64,000 bases of DNA from Radiobacillus deserti (GTDB taxonomy: Bacteria; Bacillota; Bacilli; Bacillales; Amphibacillaceae): positions 3,410,001 through 3,474,000 of the forward strand of contig NZ_CP041666.1 of NCBI RefSeq assembly GCF_007301515.1. The letters run 5' to 3'. Below the pieces are notes generated by a model. That model saw only the letters and a program-made list of their open reading frames with translations. It did not search any database and was not told the origin of the DNA. Shown here one piece after another: positions 52,102 through 61,925 of the stretch; position 1 is the stretch's first letter; each line of letters opens with the position of its first letter. Made by a program: the position numbers and the translations under genes.

Positions 52102-52144
52102 TTTACACCCAGTTAACTTCCAATTAACACTACTTCTTTATAAT
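52102..52144 (+). promoter_or_regulatory. Pho box promoter of the Ugp-type importer
   Basis: TTTACA (52102), TTAACT (52113) and TTAACA (52124) stand at an exact 11-bp period, with a weak fourth (TCTTTA, 52135), followed by TATAAT at 52139-52144. This matches PhoP-binding repeats TT(A/T/C)ACA and predicts induction by phosphate starvation. Confidence 0.75.
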
Positions 52145-52184
52145 CAGAGCTGTGACTTTCTCACTAGATTAGGAGGCTACATCT

Positions 52185-53273
52185 TTGAAAATAGAATTAA
52201 AAGACCTTTCCATGCAATTTGATGATGTGTTAGCCGTAGACCGATTAAATGTAACCATTCGTGAGGGAGAGTTAGTTTCTCTTTTAGGCCCGAGTGGTTG
52301 CGGTAAAAGTACAACCTTATTTATGCTTGCCGGATTGTACAAGCCTAGTTCAGGAGATTTGTACTTTGGAGAAAAAAGAGTAAATGATGTGGAACCTGAG
52401 AATCGAGAAATTGGAATGGTGTTCCAAAACTATGCTCTTTATCCTCACATGACGGTGCTAAAAAATATCATGTTCCCTTTAAAAATGAGTAAAGTTCCGA
52501 AACAAGAAGCACAAGAACGTGCGATAAAAATGGCGAAGCTTGTCCATATTGAGCATTTATTAGACCGGAAACCTGGACAACTCTCTGGTGGACAGCAGCA
52601 ACGTGTTGCCATTGCGCGTGCATTAGTAAAGGAACCAAAACTATTACTCTTAGACGAGCCCCTTTCTAACTTAGATGCTAGATTACGTCTAGAAATGCGG
52701 GAGGAGATTCGTCGAATTCAGCAAGAGGTTGGGATTACAACGATTTTTGTTACGCATGATCAAGAAGAAGCAATGAGTATTTCGGACAAAGTATTGCTCA
52801 TGAAGGATGGACAATACCAGCAATACTCCGCTCCTCAACATATGTATGACAAGCCTAGCAACATGTTTGTCGGAACGTTTATGGGAAGCCCACCGATTAA
52901 CATGATTCCGGTTCTCTATAGTCAAGAGTCTAATTCCATTCAAATGAACGAAACGGAAAGCACATTATCTCTAGGACAGCAAATCCATTCTTCTTACGGA
53001 CCCAACATGATACTTGGAATTAGACCTGAGGATTTCGTATTAGTAGAGGATAACGCTACAGAGGATGTATTAACGGCAAGGGTCACTGTTGTAGAACGAA
53101 TCGGACGAGATACGATGCTTAATGCCACAATCGGAGACAAGCATATACGAGTGTTGATTGAGCCAGATGTTCCAGTCCAGCAAGGGGATATTGTAAAGCT
53201 TGGTGTCCGACCAAATCGCTATCATCTATTCGATAAAGAAACGGGACGCAATGTTTTACTCGAAAACGCATAA
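52185..53273 (+). CDS. ugpC: ABC importer ATPase (UgpC/MsmK-like)
   Basis: 362 residues. Walker A GPSGCGKST, Q-loop VFQNYALYPHM, signature LSGGQQQR, Walker B LLLLDEPLSNLD, switch His FVTHDQEEAMS, then a TOBE domain (about 240-355). Starts at TTG behind AGGAGGC. With the two permeases and binding protein it makes a carbohydrate-type importer. The Pho box makes glycerol-3-phosphate or a phosphodiester the likely substrate. Confidence 0.9.
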   Translation: MKIELKDLSMQFDDVLAVDRLNVTIREGELVSLLGPSGCGKSTTLFMLAGLYKPSSGDLYFGEKRVNDVEPENREIGMVFQNYALYPHMTVLKNIMFPLKMSKVPKQEAQERAIKMAKLVHIEHLLDRKPGQLSGGQQQRVAIARALVKEPKLLLLDEPLSNLDARLRLEMREEIRRIQQEVGITTIFVTHDQEEAMSISDKVLLMKDGQYQQYSAPQHMYDKPSNMFVGTFMGSPPINMIPVLYSQESNSIQMNETESTLSLGQQIHSSYGPNMILGIRPEDFVLVEDNATEDVLTARVTVVERIGRDTMLNATIGDKHIRVLIEPDVPVQQGDIVKLGVRPNRYHLFDKETGRNVLLENA

Positions 53274-53285
53274 GGAGGGCTAACC

Positions 53286-54176
53286 TTGAATGAAAAACCG
53301 ACGTTAACTTCGACTGTAAAAGCTCTTCTATACTTGTTACCTGCTCTCATTATATTAGGAGTATTTAATATTTATCCAATCATTAAGTCGTTCCTCATGA
53401 GTCTCTACACAGACTATGACTACTTTAATGATGTGGTAAATGAATACGGATTTGATAACTTCGTTTACATTTTTCAAGACCCAGAATTCTGGTTATCTAT
53501 GAAAAATACGATTATTTTTGTCATTGGGGTCGTGCCCATATCTATCGCGATCTCCTTAGCTATTGCCATTTTATTAAACGCTAAGATTAAGTTTAAAGGG
53601 TTATTTAGAACGATATACTTTATCCCTTTCGTAACATCTGTTGTAGCTATATCCATTGTGTGGCGTTGGATCTTTCACACGGATTACGGTCTTTTAAACT
53701 ATTTTTTAGGACTGTTTGGGGTCTCACCAATCGAGTGGTTAACTGATCCTACATGGGCTATGCCTTCCTTAATCATTCTAAGTATTTGGAAAGGGCTTGG
53801 CTACAACATTGTTATTTTTCTAGCAGGCTTACAGAACATTAATAAGCAGTATTATCTCGCTGCCCAAATAGATGGAGCTTCATCCTGGAGACGATTCCTA
53901 CATATAACAGTTCCATTACTTTCGTCTACAACGTTCTTTATTTCCATCGTTTCTATTATTAATTCCTTTAAAGTGTTCGATGAAGTGTTTGCTTTATTCG
54001 ATGGTAAGCCCGGTCCTGCATACAGTGCCCAAACCGTTGTTTACTATATCTTTGAAAACTTTTACAACAATTGGGAGTTCGGGATTGCATCCGCCGCTGC
54101 ATACGTTTTATTTATCGTTATTTTTATCTTCACCTTAATTCAACTGTATATTGGAAAACGGAAGGTTACGTACTAG
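53286..54176 (+). CDS. ugpA: ABC importer permease 1 (UgpA-like)
   Basis: 296 residues with six helices. EAA loop YLAAQIDGASSWRRFLHITVP contacts the ATPase. TTG start behind AAGGAGGG, 12 bp after the ATPase gene. MalF/UgpA-type permease of the phosphate-starvation-linked importer. Confidence 0.9.
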   Translation: MNEKPTLTSTVKALLYLLPALIILGVFNIYPIIKSFLMSLYTDYDYFNDVVNEYGFDNFVYIFQDPEFWLSMKNTIIFVIGVVPISIAISLAIAILLNAKIKFKGLFRTIYFIPFVTSVVAISIVWRWIFHTDYGLLNYFLGLFGVSPIEWLTDPTWAMPSLIILSIWKGLGYNIVIFLAGLQNINKQYYLAAQIDGASSWRRFLHITVPLLSSTTFFISIVSIINSFKVFDEVFALFDGKPGPAYSAQTVVYYIFENFYNNWEFGIASAAAYVLFIVIFIFTLIQLYIGKRKVTY

Positions 54177-54191
54177 AAAGGAGGACACTTC

Positions 54192-55016
54192 ATGCCAAAA
54201 GCTGCACTTTCCAAAGGATTTATTTATGTAATCCTTATACTCGGTAGTATCCTCATGCTACTACCTTTTATCTGGATGTTAAGCACCTCCCTCAAATCAT
54301 CGGGAGAAGTGATGATGATGCCTCCTGTTTGGATTCCTTCTGATATTAAATGGGAGAATTACGCGACCGCTTGGGAGATGGCACCATTTGCACGATATAC
54401 CGTAAACAGCATCGTCGTTACGATATTAAGCACGTTAGGTGAATTAATCACGACCATCTTAGCCGCCTATGCATTTTCGCGAATCTCTTTTTATGGTCGA
54501 GATGTTGTTTTTGCAGTTTTACTTGGAACCATGATGGTTCCAGGAGAAGTATTGCTTATTCCAAATTTTGTTACTTTATCTAACTTAGGATGGATTGACC
54601 GCTACGAGGCGTTGATTATTCCTTGGACAGCTAGTATTTTTTCTATTTTTCTATTACGTCAGTTCTTTCTCGGGATTCCTAAAGAGCTCTCTTATGCCGC
54701 GAAAGTCGACGGCTGTAATAATTTTCGTTTCTTATGGACCATCATGGTCCCATTGGCAAAGCCTGCTCTCATTACGATTGCACTTTTAAAAGCGATTGGA
54801 AGCTGGAACGCATTCTTATGGCCACTAATTGTGACTCAATCTAAGGAAATGCGTACCCTTCCTGTTGGACTTACATCTTTTAGCACGGAAGCTGGCACCG
54901 TTTATGAACTATTAATGGCTGCTTCCACCATGATTATTCTACCCATGATTGTACTGTACCTAATTTTACAAAAGTACATTATCGAGGGCGTCGCAAGATC
55001 CGGAATCAAAGGGTAA
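54192..55016 (+). CDS. ugpE: ABC importer permease 2 (UgpE-like)
   Basis: 274 residues, six helices. The EAA-type loop reads LSYAAKVDGCNNFRFL, with Cys where most carry Ala. ATG behind AAAGGAGGAC, 15 bp after permease 1. Pairs with it to form the translocation pore. Confidence 0.9.
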   Translation: MPKAALSKGFIYVILILGSILMLLPFIWMLSTSLKSSGEVMMMPPVWIPSDIKWENYATAWEMAPFARYTVNSIVVTILSTLGELITTILAAYAFSRISFYGRDVVFAVLLGTMMVPGEVLLIPNFVTLSNLGWIDRYEALIIPWTASIFSIFLLRQFFLGIPKELSYAAKVDGCNNFRFLWTIMVPLAKPALITIALLKAIGSWNAFLWPLIVTQSKEMRTLPVGLTSFSTEAGTVYELLMAASTMIILPMIVLYLILQKYIIEGVARSGIKG

Positions 55017-55126
55017 TCACTGTGTATGACATTTAGGAGGTGATCCATCGAACAAGTAAGCTTGGACAACGAAGAGGAAGTTGAACGGATTACGTTTACT
55101 ACTATTAAAATGGAGGTTTTACATTC

Positions 55127-56482
55127 ATGAAAAAACTTTTATTACTGATGTTTGCAGCTGTACTAGCTGTTGTACTAGTCGCATGCGGAAATGAAGATAG
55201 TGAATCGGCATCCGCTAAAGAAGAAGGGGACTCAAAAGCGGAAGAAAAGACAACGGAAAATACGGAAGGAATCGGCACAGTCATTGATTCTCCTGTAGAA
55301 ATTGAGTTCTGGCACGCAATGAGTGGGGACCATGAAAAGGCTTTAGCAAAGATCACAGATGATTTTAATGCTTCTCAGGAGAATATCACCGTGAAACTAG
55401 TAAACCAAGGTAGTTATGATGATCTTTCTCAAAAGGTTATGGCAGCGGCTAAAGCTAAAAACCTTCCTGTTTTGTCTCAAGCTTATGAAGATTGGATCAC
55501 AGAGTACCTAGAAAATGACCTTGTAACAGATCTTACTCCTTATGTGAATGACCCTAAATACGGTTGGAGCGAAGATGAGTTAAATGATATCGTAGAAATT
55601 TTCCGCCAATCTAACACTTGGGATGGAAAATTCTACGCCATGCCATTTAATAAAAGTACACGTATCATGTTCTATAACAAAGACTACTTAGAAGAAGCTG
55701 GCTTAGAAGTACCAACTACTTGGGATGAGCTGCGTACAGCTGCTGAAAAACTAACGATGGAAAAAGACGGTAAAAAAGTGGTTGGGTTAGGTCTTGAAAA
55801 CTCTGTAACGCTTGAGTTCAACCAATGGGTCGAACAAGCTGGCGGAGAATATTTAGATGAAGAATCCGGAGAGTTTAAGCTAAATACTCCGGAAGGAAAA
55901 GAAGCACTAGAATTCGTGAACGGTATGATCCAAGATGGTGTTGCTCGTACAGCTGGTGAAGATGGATACATGTCTGGTCCATTTACTCGTGGAGATGTCG
56001 CACTTTACATCGGATCTTCTGCTGGTATTCCATATGTTGCTGGTCCTGCAGAGGAAACTGGAATTAACTGGTCAGCTGCCGTGCTACCAGCTGGTAAGGA
56101 AGCTGCTACCCCATTCGCTGGTACAAACGTAACCATATTTAATTCGGCAACAGATGAAGAAAAATTAGCTGCTTGGGAATTCACCAAATTCCTTATTAAT
56201 ACAGAAAACACAGCTTACTGGGCTTCTAAAACTGGTTACCTTCCTGTTCGTTACTCTGCATTAGAAAGTGATGCATGGGTAAAGTATAAAGAAGAAAACC
56301 CAGTTTATGGTGTCGGAGAGCAACAATTCGATGCCGGGTTCTACGACCCACGTGTAGCAGGTGCTAATGAATTGAAAAATGCCGTGGCCAAAGAACTAGA
56401 TAAAGTATTACTAGGAGAAGCTACGGTGGAAGAAGGCTTAGAAGCTGCTCAAAAAGCTGCAGATAACATTCTAGGAAACTAA
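55127..56482 (+). CDS. ugpB: Extracellular solute-binding lipoprotein (UgpB-like)
   Basis: 451 residues. Signal sequence and lipobox LVAC at about residue 20, then an acidic linker (SESASAKEEGDSKAEEKTTE). Family 1 binding-protein segments IEFWHAMSGDHEKAL, NKSTRIMFYNKDYLEEAGL and ALYIGSSAGIPYV match UgpB-type proteins. The gap to ugpE (110 bp) holds a strong ribosome site not followed by a normal start. Confidence 0.9.
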   Translation: MKKLLLLMFAAVLAVVLVACGNEDSESASAKEEGDSKAEEKTTENTEGIGTVIDSPVEIEFWHAMSGDHEKALAKITDDFNASQENITVKLVNQGSYDDLSQKVMAAAKAKNLPVLSQAYEDWITEYLENDLVTDLTPYVNDPKYGWSEDELNDIVEIFRQSNTWDGKFYAMPFNKSTRIMFYNKDYLEEAGLEVPTTWDELRTAAEKLTMEKDGKKVVGLGLENSVTLEFNQWVEQAGGEYLDEESGEFKLNTPEGKEALEFVNGMIQDGVARTAGEDGYMSGPFTRGDVALYIGSSAGIPYVAGPAEETGINWSAAVLPAGKEAATPFAGTNVTIFNSATDEEKLAAWEFTKFLINTENTAYWASKTGYLPVRYSALESDAWVKYKEENPVYGVGEQQFDAGFYDPRVAGANELKNAVAKELDKVLLGEATVEEGLEAAQKAADNILGN

Positions 56483-56488
56483 TTATAT

Positions 56489-56528
56489 GGATAGCAGAGG
56501 AACCAAGAAGGTTCCTCTCTTTCTATCC
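56489..56528 (+). terminator. Hairpin between ugpB and the MBL gene
   Basis: GGATAG plus AGAGGAACC pair with GGTTCCTCT plus CTATCC around AAGAA. There is no long T-run, so it may be a leaky terminator or an mRNA-stabilising element between abundant and less abundant transcripts. Confidence 0.6.
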
Positions 56529-56552
56529 CATTCTATAAAAGGAGCTTTTTAC

Positions 56553-57941
56553 ATGACAAGCCTGATATTTTACGGTGGTTTAAGAACTATCGGTGGAACA
56601 ATTATTGCTGTTGAATATAAAAATAAACGAGTAATCTTTGATTTTGGCCTTACCTATAACCCTGCAGGGCAAGTTTTGGATGGACAAGTTATGCCACGCC
56701 CTTCTGCATTAACTAGAGATTATCTTAGGCTAGGTCTCATCCCTCCTATTGATGGGGTTTATCCACAAGACTCATTACCCTCCCACTCCAGTATTTTATC
56801 TGCACAAGAGTACGAGGGGGAAACTGCTGTCCTCATTTCTCACTTACACTTAGACCATATGGGTGCAATGGGTTTGATTGATCCATCCATTCCCGTCTAT
56901 ATGACTAAGGAGTCCCAGCACTTGTATGAGTCCCTTCATACCATTGGAGAAGGTGCACCCGGAGAACGTACCTACCAAACTTGTATAGAAGAACAGCCTT
57001 TTTCTATCGGAGAAATCATAGTCACACCACTCCCAGTTGATCATGATATCGTTGGTGCTTGTGCTTTTCATATTGAAACGCCAGAAGGCTCCATTCTCTA
57101 TAGTGGTGATGTAAGACTTCACGGAGCTCATCCCGACCGAATACAATCTTTTGTAAACCAATCCAAGGGAAAAGGGTTTGATGTTCTTATCATGGAAGGT
57201 ACTACCCTACGAAATGAGGAACAGCTTTCAGTGGAAGATCTCACTGCTGATGCCTCGAACCCTGAGGATTTACTGACAGAAGAAAAAAGGGTACCTGAGC
57301 AAATTGCAAAAGAATTAAATGCTGTAAAAGGGATTGGTGTATTCAATATCTACCATCGAAACATCGAACGCATTCAAAACATGATTCTAGCTGGAAAAGA
57401 AGCAAGTCGGACTGTCGTCCTCGAAATTGAAACCGCAGAAATTGCATCTAACCATTTGGAAGAGGCAAATTTTCACATTTATGAATCTGAAGAAATCCAA
57501 GAAGAAAAAGACAACTTACCTCTTTGGAAAAGGCGTCTATTAGAAAAGTATCCAACGGTTTCCGTTCAAGAGATAAACAAAAATCCAGAAGCTTATTTGT
57601 TACAGAATTCCTATCCAAACGCATTAGAACTATTAGATGTAAATGTCGAGAGTGGCATTTATATTCATTCTAATGGGGTGCCATTAGGTTCGTTTGATCC
57701 TGCGTACGATAACCTGCATCGGCTCCTAGATTTAATCGGGTTAGAAAAGGTTCAAGTAGATTGCGGAGGTCACGCTATTCCACAGCACTTACAGTACTTG
57801 GTCGATGAATTAGATCCGAAAATACTGATCCCTTTACACAGCTTTCATCCAGAGCGACTATTTCCACCTAACGGAAAGCAATTTTTACCTAAGTATGGCT
57901 CCGTCTATAAGCTTTTGAATGGAGATATTTTTGAAGAGTAA
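56553..57941 (+). CDS. RNase J-like metallo-beta-lactamase fold protein
   Basis: 462 residues. Metal-binding HLHLDHMGAM (about 97) and VDHDIVGAC, then GDVRLHGAHPDR. This is the beta-lactamase/beta-CASP layout of RNase J and related nucleases; LIPLHSFHPERLFP near the C-terminus supplies the last His motif. The ATG at 56553 follows AAAGGAG 8 bp upstream; the longer frame lacks one. The position behind a Pho-type importer suggests a phosphodiesterase or nuclease in phosphate scavenging, but there is no signal peptide, so it acts in the cytoplasm. Confidence 0.85.
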   Translation: MTSLIFYGGLRTIGGTIIAVEYKNKRVIFDFGLTYNPAGQVLDGQVMPRPSALTRDYLRLGLIPPIDGVYPQDSLPSHSSILSAQEYEGETAVLISHLHLDHMGAMGLIDPSIPVYMTKESQHLYESLHTIGEGAPGERTYQTCIEEQPFSIGEIIVTPLPVDHDIVGACAFHIETPEGSILYSGDVRLHGAHPDRIQSFVNQSKGKGFDVLIMEGTTLRNEEQLSVEDLTADASNPEDLLTEEKRVPEQIAKELNAVKGIGVFNIYHRNIERIQNMILAGKEASRTVVLEIETAEIASNHLEEANFHIYESEEIQEEKDNLPLWKRRLLEKYPTVSVQEINKNPEAYLLQNSYPNALELLDVNVESGIYIHSNGVPLGSFDPAYDNLHRLLDLIGLEKVQVDCGGHAIPQHLQYLVDELDPKILIPLHSFHPERLFPPNGKQFLPKYGSVYKLLNGDIFEE

Positions 57942-57960
57942 CATTTGTTACTCTTTTTTC
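57934..57960 (+). terminator. Terminator overlapping the MBL stop
   Basis: AAGAGTAAC / GTTACTCTT with loop ATTT and a following T4. The stop codon lies in its left arm. From 57961 to 58190 the sequence is very AT-rich with no gene; I see no clear promoter for the next gene beyond TATACT near 58152. Confidence 0.75.
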
Positions 57961-58214
57961 TTTAAAGTAAATTTACAATATTAATCCATGACCCCTCTTG
58001 TAATCTTTTTAGACAGACCAATAGTCCCATACACGCTCATTTATTTCTTCTTTTCCGAGAATTTTTTTCATAAATACTGGAATTAGGTAATATAAAATAC
58101 CTGTTTTTACCTAATTTATATAAAAATAACAAACTTTAAATAAATACAATTTATACTTAATATTGAGGTTTTACTATTAAGGTTGAACCAAAAAATAGGG
58201 AGGAATTAACTAGA

Positions 58215-61200
58215 ATGAAGAAGTGGACAAGCATCTTACTCATTTTTGCACTTGTATTTAGTAACATCCTTGCAGCGACACCTCTGTCCGTTTCCGCGGC
58301 CGAACAATCCAACTCCATCACGGTAGCGGAAGCATTAGCAACCCCACAAGGAACCGATGTCACCATGACTGGTTATATCGTTGCTGGTTTTAATGGGCAA
58401 TATGCGGTGGAAGTTGCCGATTCAACGGATGCAACGGAAACGATTGTCGTTAAACTAGAATCCGAACAGCGTTCCGAATTTAGCCCTGTAAATAACCCAA
58501 GTGCTCTTCATCAGCAAATTGTAGTAACAGGAACACGAGACGTTTATTCGAACAGAGAATCTATCGAATATGTCTCAAGCATCTCCTTTGTATCCGAGCC
58601 TAATCCAGATGATCCGAATGACGGAGACACTTTAACAATTGCACAAGCACGCAACGTGGCTGCTGGAGAAACGGTGACGGTAGAAGGTATGGTCACAGCG
58701 AATGGTACAAAAACGTTTATCCAAGATGATACGGCTGGTATTAACCTCTACAGTCCTGCTGACTCTACTCCTTTTTCAGTAGGAGATTTCGTAAAGGTAA
58801 CCGGTGAAAGAGAAGATTACAACGGCCTTCAAGAAATTAGTAATTATACAGTAGAAGTTCTTTCCTCTAATCAATCTGTCACACCTCAAACGGTTACCAT
58901 TGATCAAGTCAATGAAAAGGTCGAAGGAGAGCTTATTCGACTAGAAAATGTAACAATCGGTCCGATTAATACAAACGGAAATACCTTTATTGAAGACGAC
59001 AATGGAAATTCTATTGCAATCTATCAAATCCCAGCTCTAGAACATATTTCAGCTGGTAATATCGTGAATGTCACGGCTATCGGCACGGAATTTAAAGGAA
59101 CCTATCAACTTCATGTTGAACAGGCCGATGATGTAGAATTTGTATCCGAAGGTAGTGATGATAACGGAGATCCTAATACGTACGAGGCTACTGTTACTAG
59201 TGTAGTAGATGGAGATACTATTCACTTTGAGCCAGCAATCTTCGGTAGTGACACGGTCCGATACGTAAATATTGATACACCAGAAACCTATCATTTAAAT
59301 AGTTATGATAGTAGCTTGATTAATACAGATCCAGATCATGCCCAAAAATATCATGGTGAGCAAGCAAAAGAGCATTTAAAAAGCTTACTTCAACCTGGTG
59401 ATGAGATTACGTTAAAGGTTGGCGAAGAAATAACTGATGCGTACGGACGTGTATTAGCTCAAGTCATTCGTAAATCAGATGGTTTAAACACAAACCTTGA
59501 AATGGTAAAACAAGGCTTTGCCTCCACTTACTTTATTTGGCCAGTTGGAGATATGGAAACGTATAATAAGTTCCAATCTGCTGTTAAGGAAGCAAAGGAT
59601 AACAAACGTGGTATTTGGTCTGATACAAATACAGATGTACTAGAGCTACCTTTTGTATTCCGCGCAAGAGATGAAGGAGATGGATTATCTAGATATGTTG
59701 GAAACTCCGATACAAAGCTATATTACGAGCCAGCAAATTGGGCAGAGGTACCCGTAGAAAAGCGTATTTTCTTCTCCGAAGAAGAAGCCATCGCGAACGG
59801 ATACACACCTGCATTCGAACGGGATTCCAAAATTGCTGACGCCCGTTACGCACCAGTTGGAAGCTCAGTTTCTATATCTGGAGTCGTAACACATATCAGC
59901 GGAGATAACTATTACATTCAAGATGATACAGCTGGAATCGTCGTTCGTTCCTCTAATTTAGATGCTAAAGTTGGCGATAAAATTTTAGCCAACGGCGTAA
60001 CTAGCGAGTATTATGGCATGCTTCAGGTAGTCACAGAAGATGTTAAAGTAACGGAGGCTGGCGTAGGGGGTCCTAGCCCGAGCTACATCAAGGCTACAGA
60101 TCTTGGAGAAAGCACGGAAGGTACACTCGTTGCCATTGAAAATGTGTCTGTTAATTCTGTAGATAGTAACCATAACTATACAGCTACCGATGGAAACGGA
60201 AACACATTTGTAATTGATTCTGATCAAGACCTAGTACAAACGGGTAAAACCTATGACACGATTATCGGAGTAGTAGATTATAACTTTAATACGTTTAAAC
60301 TAGTTCCTCGTTCCTCTGAGGACGTTATCGAAGATATTCCAGTAAGTACAATTGAAGAGGCTAGAACGGCCGAGCTAGACACAAAAGTGCAAATCGAAGG
60401 AATCGTGACAGCCATTAGTGGACAAAACTACTACGTTCAAGACGAAACAGCTGGAATTGTCGTGCGTGTGGAAGAGCCAGGCTTTACAGCACAAGTTGGG
60501 GATAAAATTCGTGCAAAAGCTAGAACCGAAGAATACTTTGGATTATTAGAAATCATCCCGACTTTACATAATGTTTCTATTATAGAAGCAGGCGTTGGCG
60601 TTCCAGAACCAAAGCTAATTACCTCTGCAGATATGAATGAGGCATTAGAAGGTCAGCTCGTTGTGATTAAAAATGTAACTGTAGACTCCGCGGACGAGCA
60701 CGGTAATTATCAAGCTACGGATTCTGATGGGTCACTAGTCATTGATAATGATGAAAGGTTCATTCAAACCGGTACGACTTATGAACAAATCATTGGGGTA
60801 CTTGATTACAATTACGATGAATACAAAATCATGCCACGCTCTATGGAAGATGTTACCGTAAAACAAGCAGAACCAGAATTGTCCAGTATTGCTGATGCTA
60901 GAAACAGAGACCAAGGTACTCGTGTGAAAGTAGAAGGGATTTTGACCGCGAAATTTGATGATATGACTTATATTCAAGATGACACAGCTGGAATTGCTTT
61001 ATATGGCACAGAAGTAGATGCCCATGTTGGAGATAAAGTGAAAGTAGTTGGAACAACAAAAGAATACTATGGTTTATCTGAGCTAGTAGATTACGAGGTA
61101 AAAGTAATAGAATCGGAAGTGGGCATCCCTACAGCGAAGAACATTACTTCTGCAGATGTAGGAGAGTCACTTGAAGGTCAACTTGTTACCCTTTCCATGG

Positions 61201-61745
61201 TTACAATCGATGGGAATGCAGAGCACGGGGAGTACTTTGCTTCCGATAAAACTGGAGAGTTCATTGTCGATAACAACAGCTTTGTAGAAGTTGGAAAAAC
61301 CTATGAATCGATAACTGGCATTCTCACCTATGATTTCGGTTCGTATAAGCTTGTTCCTAGAACGGGAGAGGATGTTGTTCTTTATACCCCTTCACCTGAA
61401 GAAGTATTAATCGACACCCTGTTAGCAGGTGACTCTACAAAGTCTAAAGAAGTCGCATCAGGTTTTATCCGCCTAGTGGAGAACGGAACTCTTGCGAACA
61501 AAGAAGTAGCGAATCTCATTGAACAAACATTATACGAAAACTCCTACCAAGATTTCTTTACAACGATAAAAATTAAGAGAATTGCATTACAAATTCGAAT
61601 TCTTTTAGAAATAGTAGAGCGCGATTTTCATTTCAGCACGATAGAAAAGATTGTTAATTATCAAGCAGAGAAAAGATTCACTCGCATCATCGAACGTGAT
61701 ATCTATGATATTTTAGTTTCGGGGAACCTGAAGAAAGCAAAGTAG
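58215..61745 (+). CDS. Secreted multidomain OB-fold/SNase protein with FIMAH domain
   Basis: 1176 residues. Signal peptide ending LSVSAAEQ (about residue 30). Next come an N-terminal OB-like domain (about 35-130, DUF6359-like) and two OB-fold repeats containing TFIQDDTAGINLY. A thermonuclease/SNase domain lies at about 325-475 (VTSVVDGDTIHF, RYVNIDTPETYH, DAYGRVLAQV). Three further OB repeats, each with YYIQDDTAGIVVR-type cores, follow to about 1060, then a C-terminal FIMAH-like helical domain (~1070-1176). It resembles the 5' part of Bacillus YhcR but lacks the calcineurin-type nucleotidase. It is probably a surface or released nuclease using extracellular DNA. Confidence 0.88.
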   Translation: MKKWTSILLIFALVFSNILAATPLSVSAAEQSNSITVAEALATPQGTDVTMTGYIVAGFNGQYAVEVADSTDATETIVVKLESEQRSEFSPVNNPSALHQQIVVTGTRDVYSNRESIEYVSSISFVSEPNPDDPNDGDTLTIAQARNVAAGETVTVEGMVTANGTKTFIQDDTAGINLYSPADSTPFSVGDFVKVTGEREDYNGLQEISNYTVEVLSSNQSVTPQTVTIDQVNEKVEGELIRLENVTIGPINTNGNTFIEDDNGNSIAIYQIPALEHISAGNIVNVTAIGTEFKGTYQLHVEQADDVEFVSEGSDDNGDPNTYEATVTSVVDGDTIHFEPAIFGSDTVRYVNIDTPETYHLNSYDSSLINTDPDHAQKYHGEQAKEHLKSLLQPGDEITLKVGEEITDAYGRVLAQVIRKSDGLNTNLEMVKQGFASTYFIWPVGDMETYNKFQSAVKEAKDNKRGIWSDTNTDVLELPFVFRARDEGDGLSRYVGNSDTKLYYEPANWAEVPVEKRIFFSEEEAIANGYTPAFERDSKIADARYAPVGSSVSISGVVTHISGDNYYIQDDTAGIVVRSSNLDAKVGDKILANGVTSEYYGMLQVVTEDVKVTEAGVGGPSPSYIKATDLGESTEGTLVAIENVSVNSVDSNHNYTATDGNGNTFVIDSDQDLVQTGKTYDTIIGVVDYNFNTFKLVPRSSEDVIEDIPVSTIEEARTAELDTKVQIEGIVTAISGQNYYVQDETAGIVVRVEEPGFTAQVGDKIRAKARTEEYFGLLEIIPTLHNVSIIEAGVGVPEPKLITSADMNEALEGQLVVIKNVTVDSADEHGNYQATDSDGSLVIDNDERFIQTGTTYEQIIGVLDYNYDEYKIMPRSMEDVTVKQAEPELSSIADARNRDQGTRVKVEGILTAKFDDMTYIQDDTAGIALYGTEVDAHVGDKVKVVGTTKEYYGLSELVDYEVKVIESEVGIPTAKNITSADVGESLEGQLVTLSMVTIDGNAEHGEYFASDKTGEFIVDNNSFVEVGKTYESITGILTYDFGSYKLVPRTGEDVVLYTPSPEEVLIDTLLAGDSTKSKEVASGFIRLVENGTLANKEVANLIEQTLYENSYQDFFTTIKIKRIALQIRILLEIVERDFHFSTIEKIVNYQAEKRFTRIIERDIYDILVSGNLKKAK

Positions 61746-61750
61746 AAGTA

Positions 61751-61793
61751 GACCCTCTAGTCATTATTAGTTTGATGACTAGAGGGTCTTTTT
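61751..61793 (+). terminator. Terminator of the SNase gene
   Basis: 14-bp perfect stem GACCCTCTAGTCAT / ATGACTAGAGGGTC followed by T5. Confidence 0.92.
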
Positions 61794-61925
61794 ATATGTT
61801 ATTAAAGGGATCAATAACCCGTTATTATGCTTCAACAAAACTAGTCATTTTTCTCGACAGGCTCTGACAGGTTTTATAAGAATGCTCCTTTATAATGAAC
61901 AAAAAACGGACTGGGGAGAAGCATT

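Noticed and set aside
56487..56552. In-frame extension of the MBL protein upstream of 56553
   Set aside because: Starts within the intergenic hairpin without a ribosome site; AAAGGAG is well placed for 56553.
58165..58184. GAGGTT and TTAAGGTT before the SNase gene as a third target of the two-component regulator
   Set aside because: The cores are 14 bp apart rather than 10-11, and there is no CATAAT 7 bp downstream.
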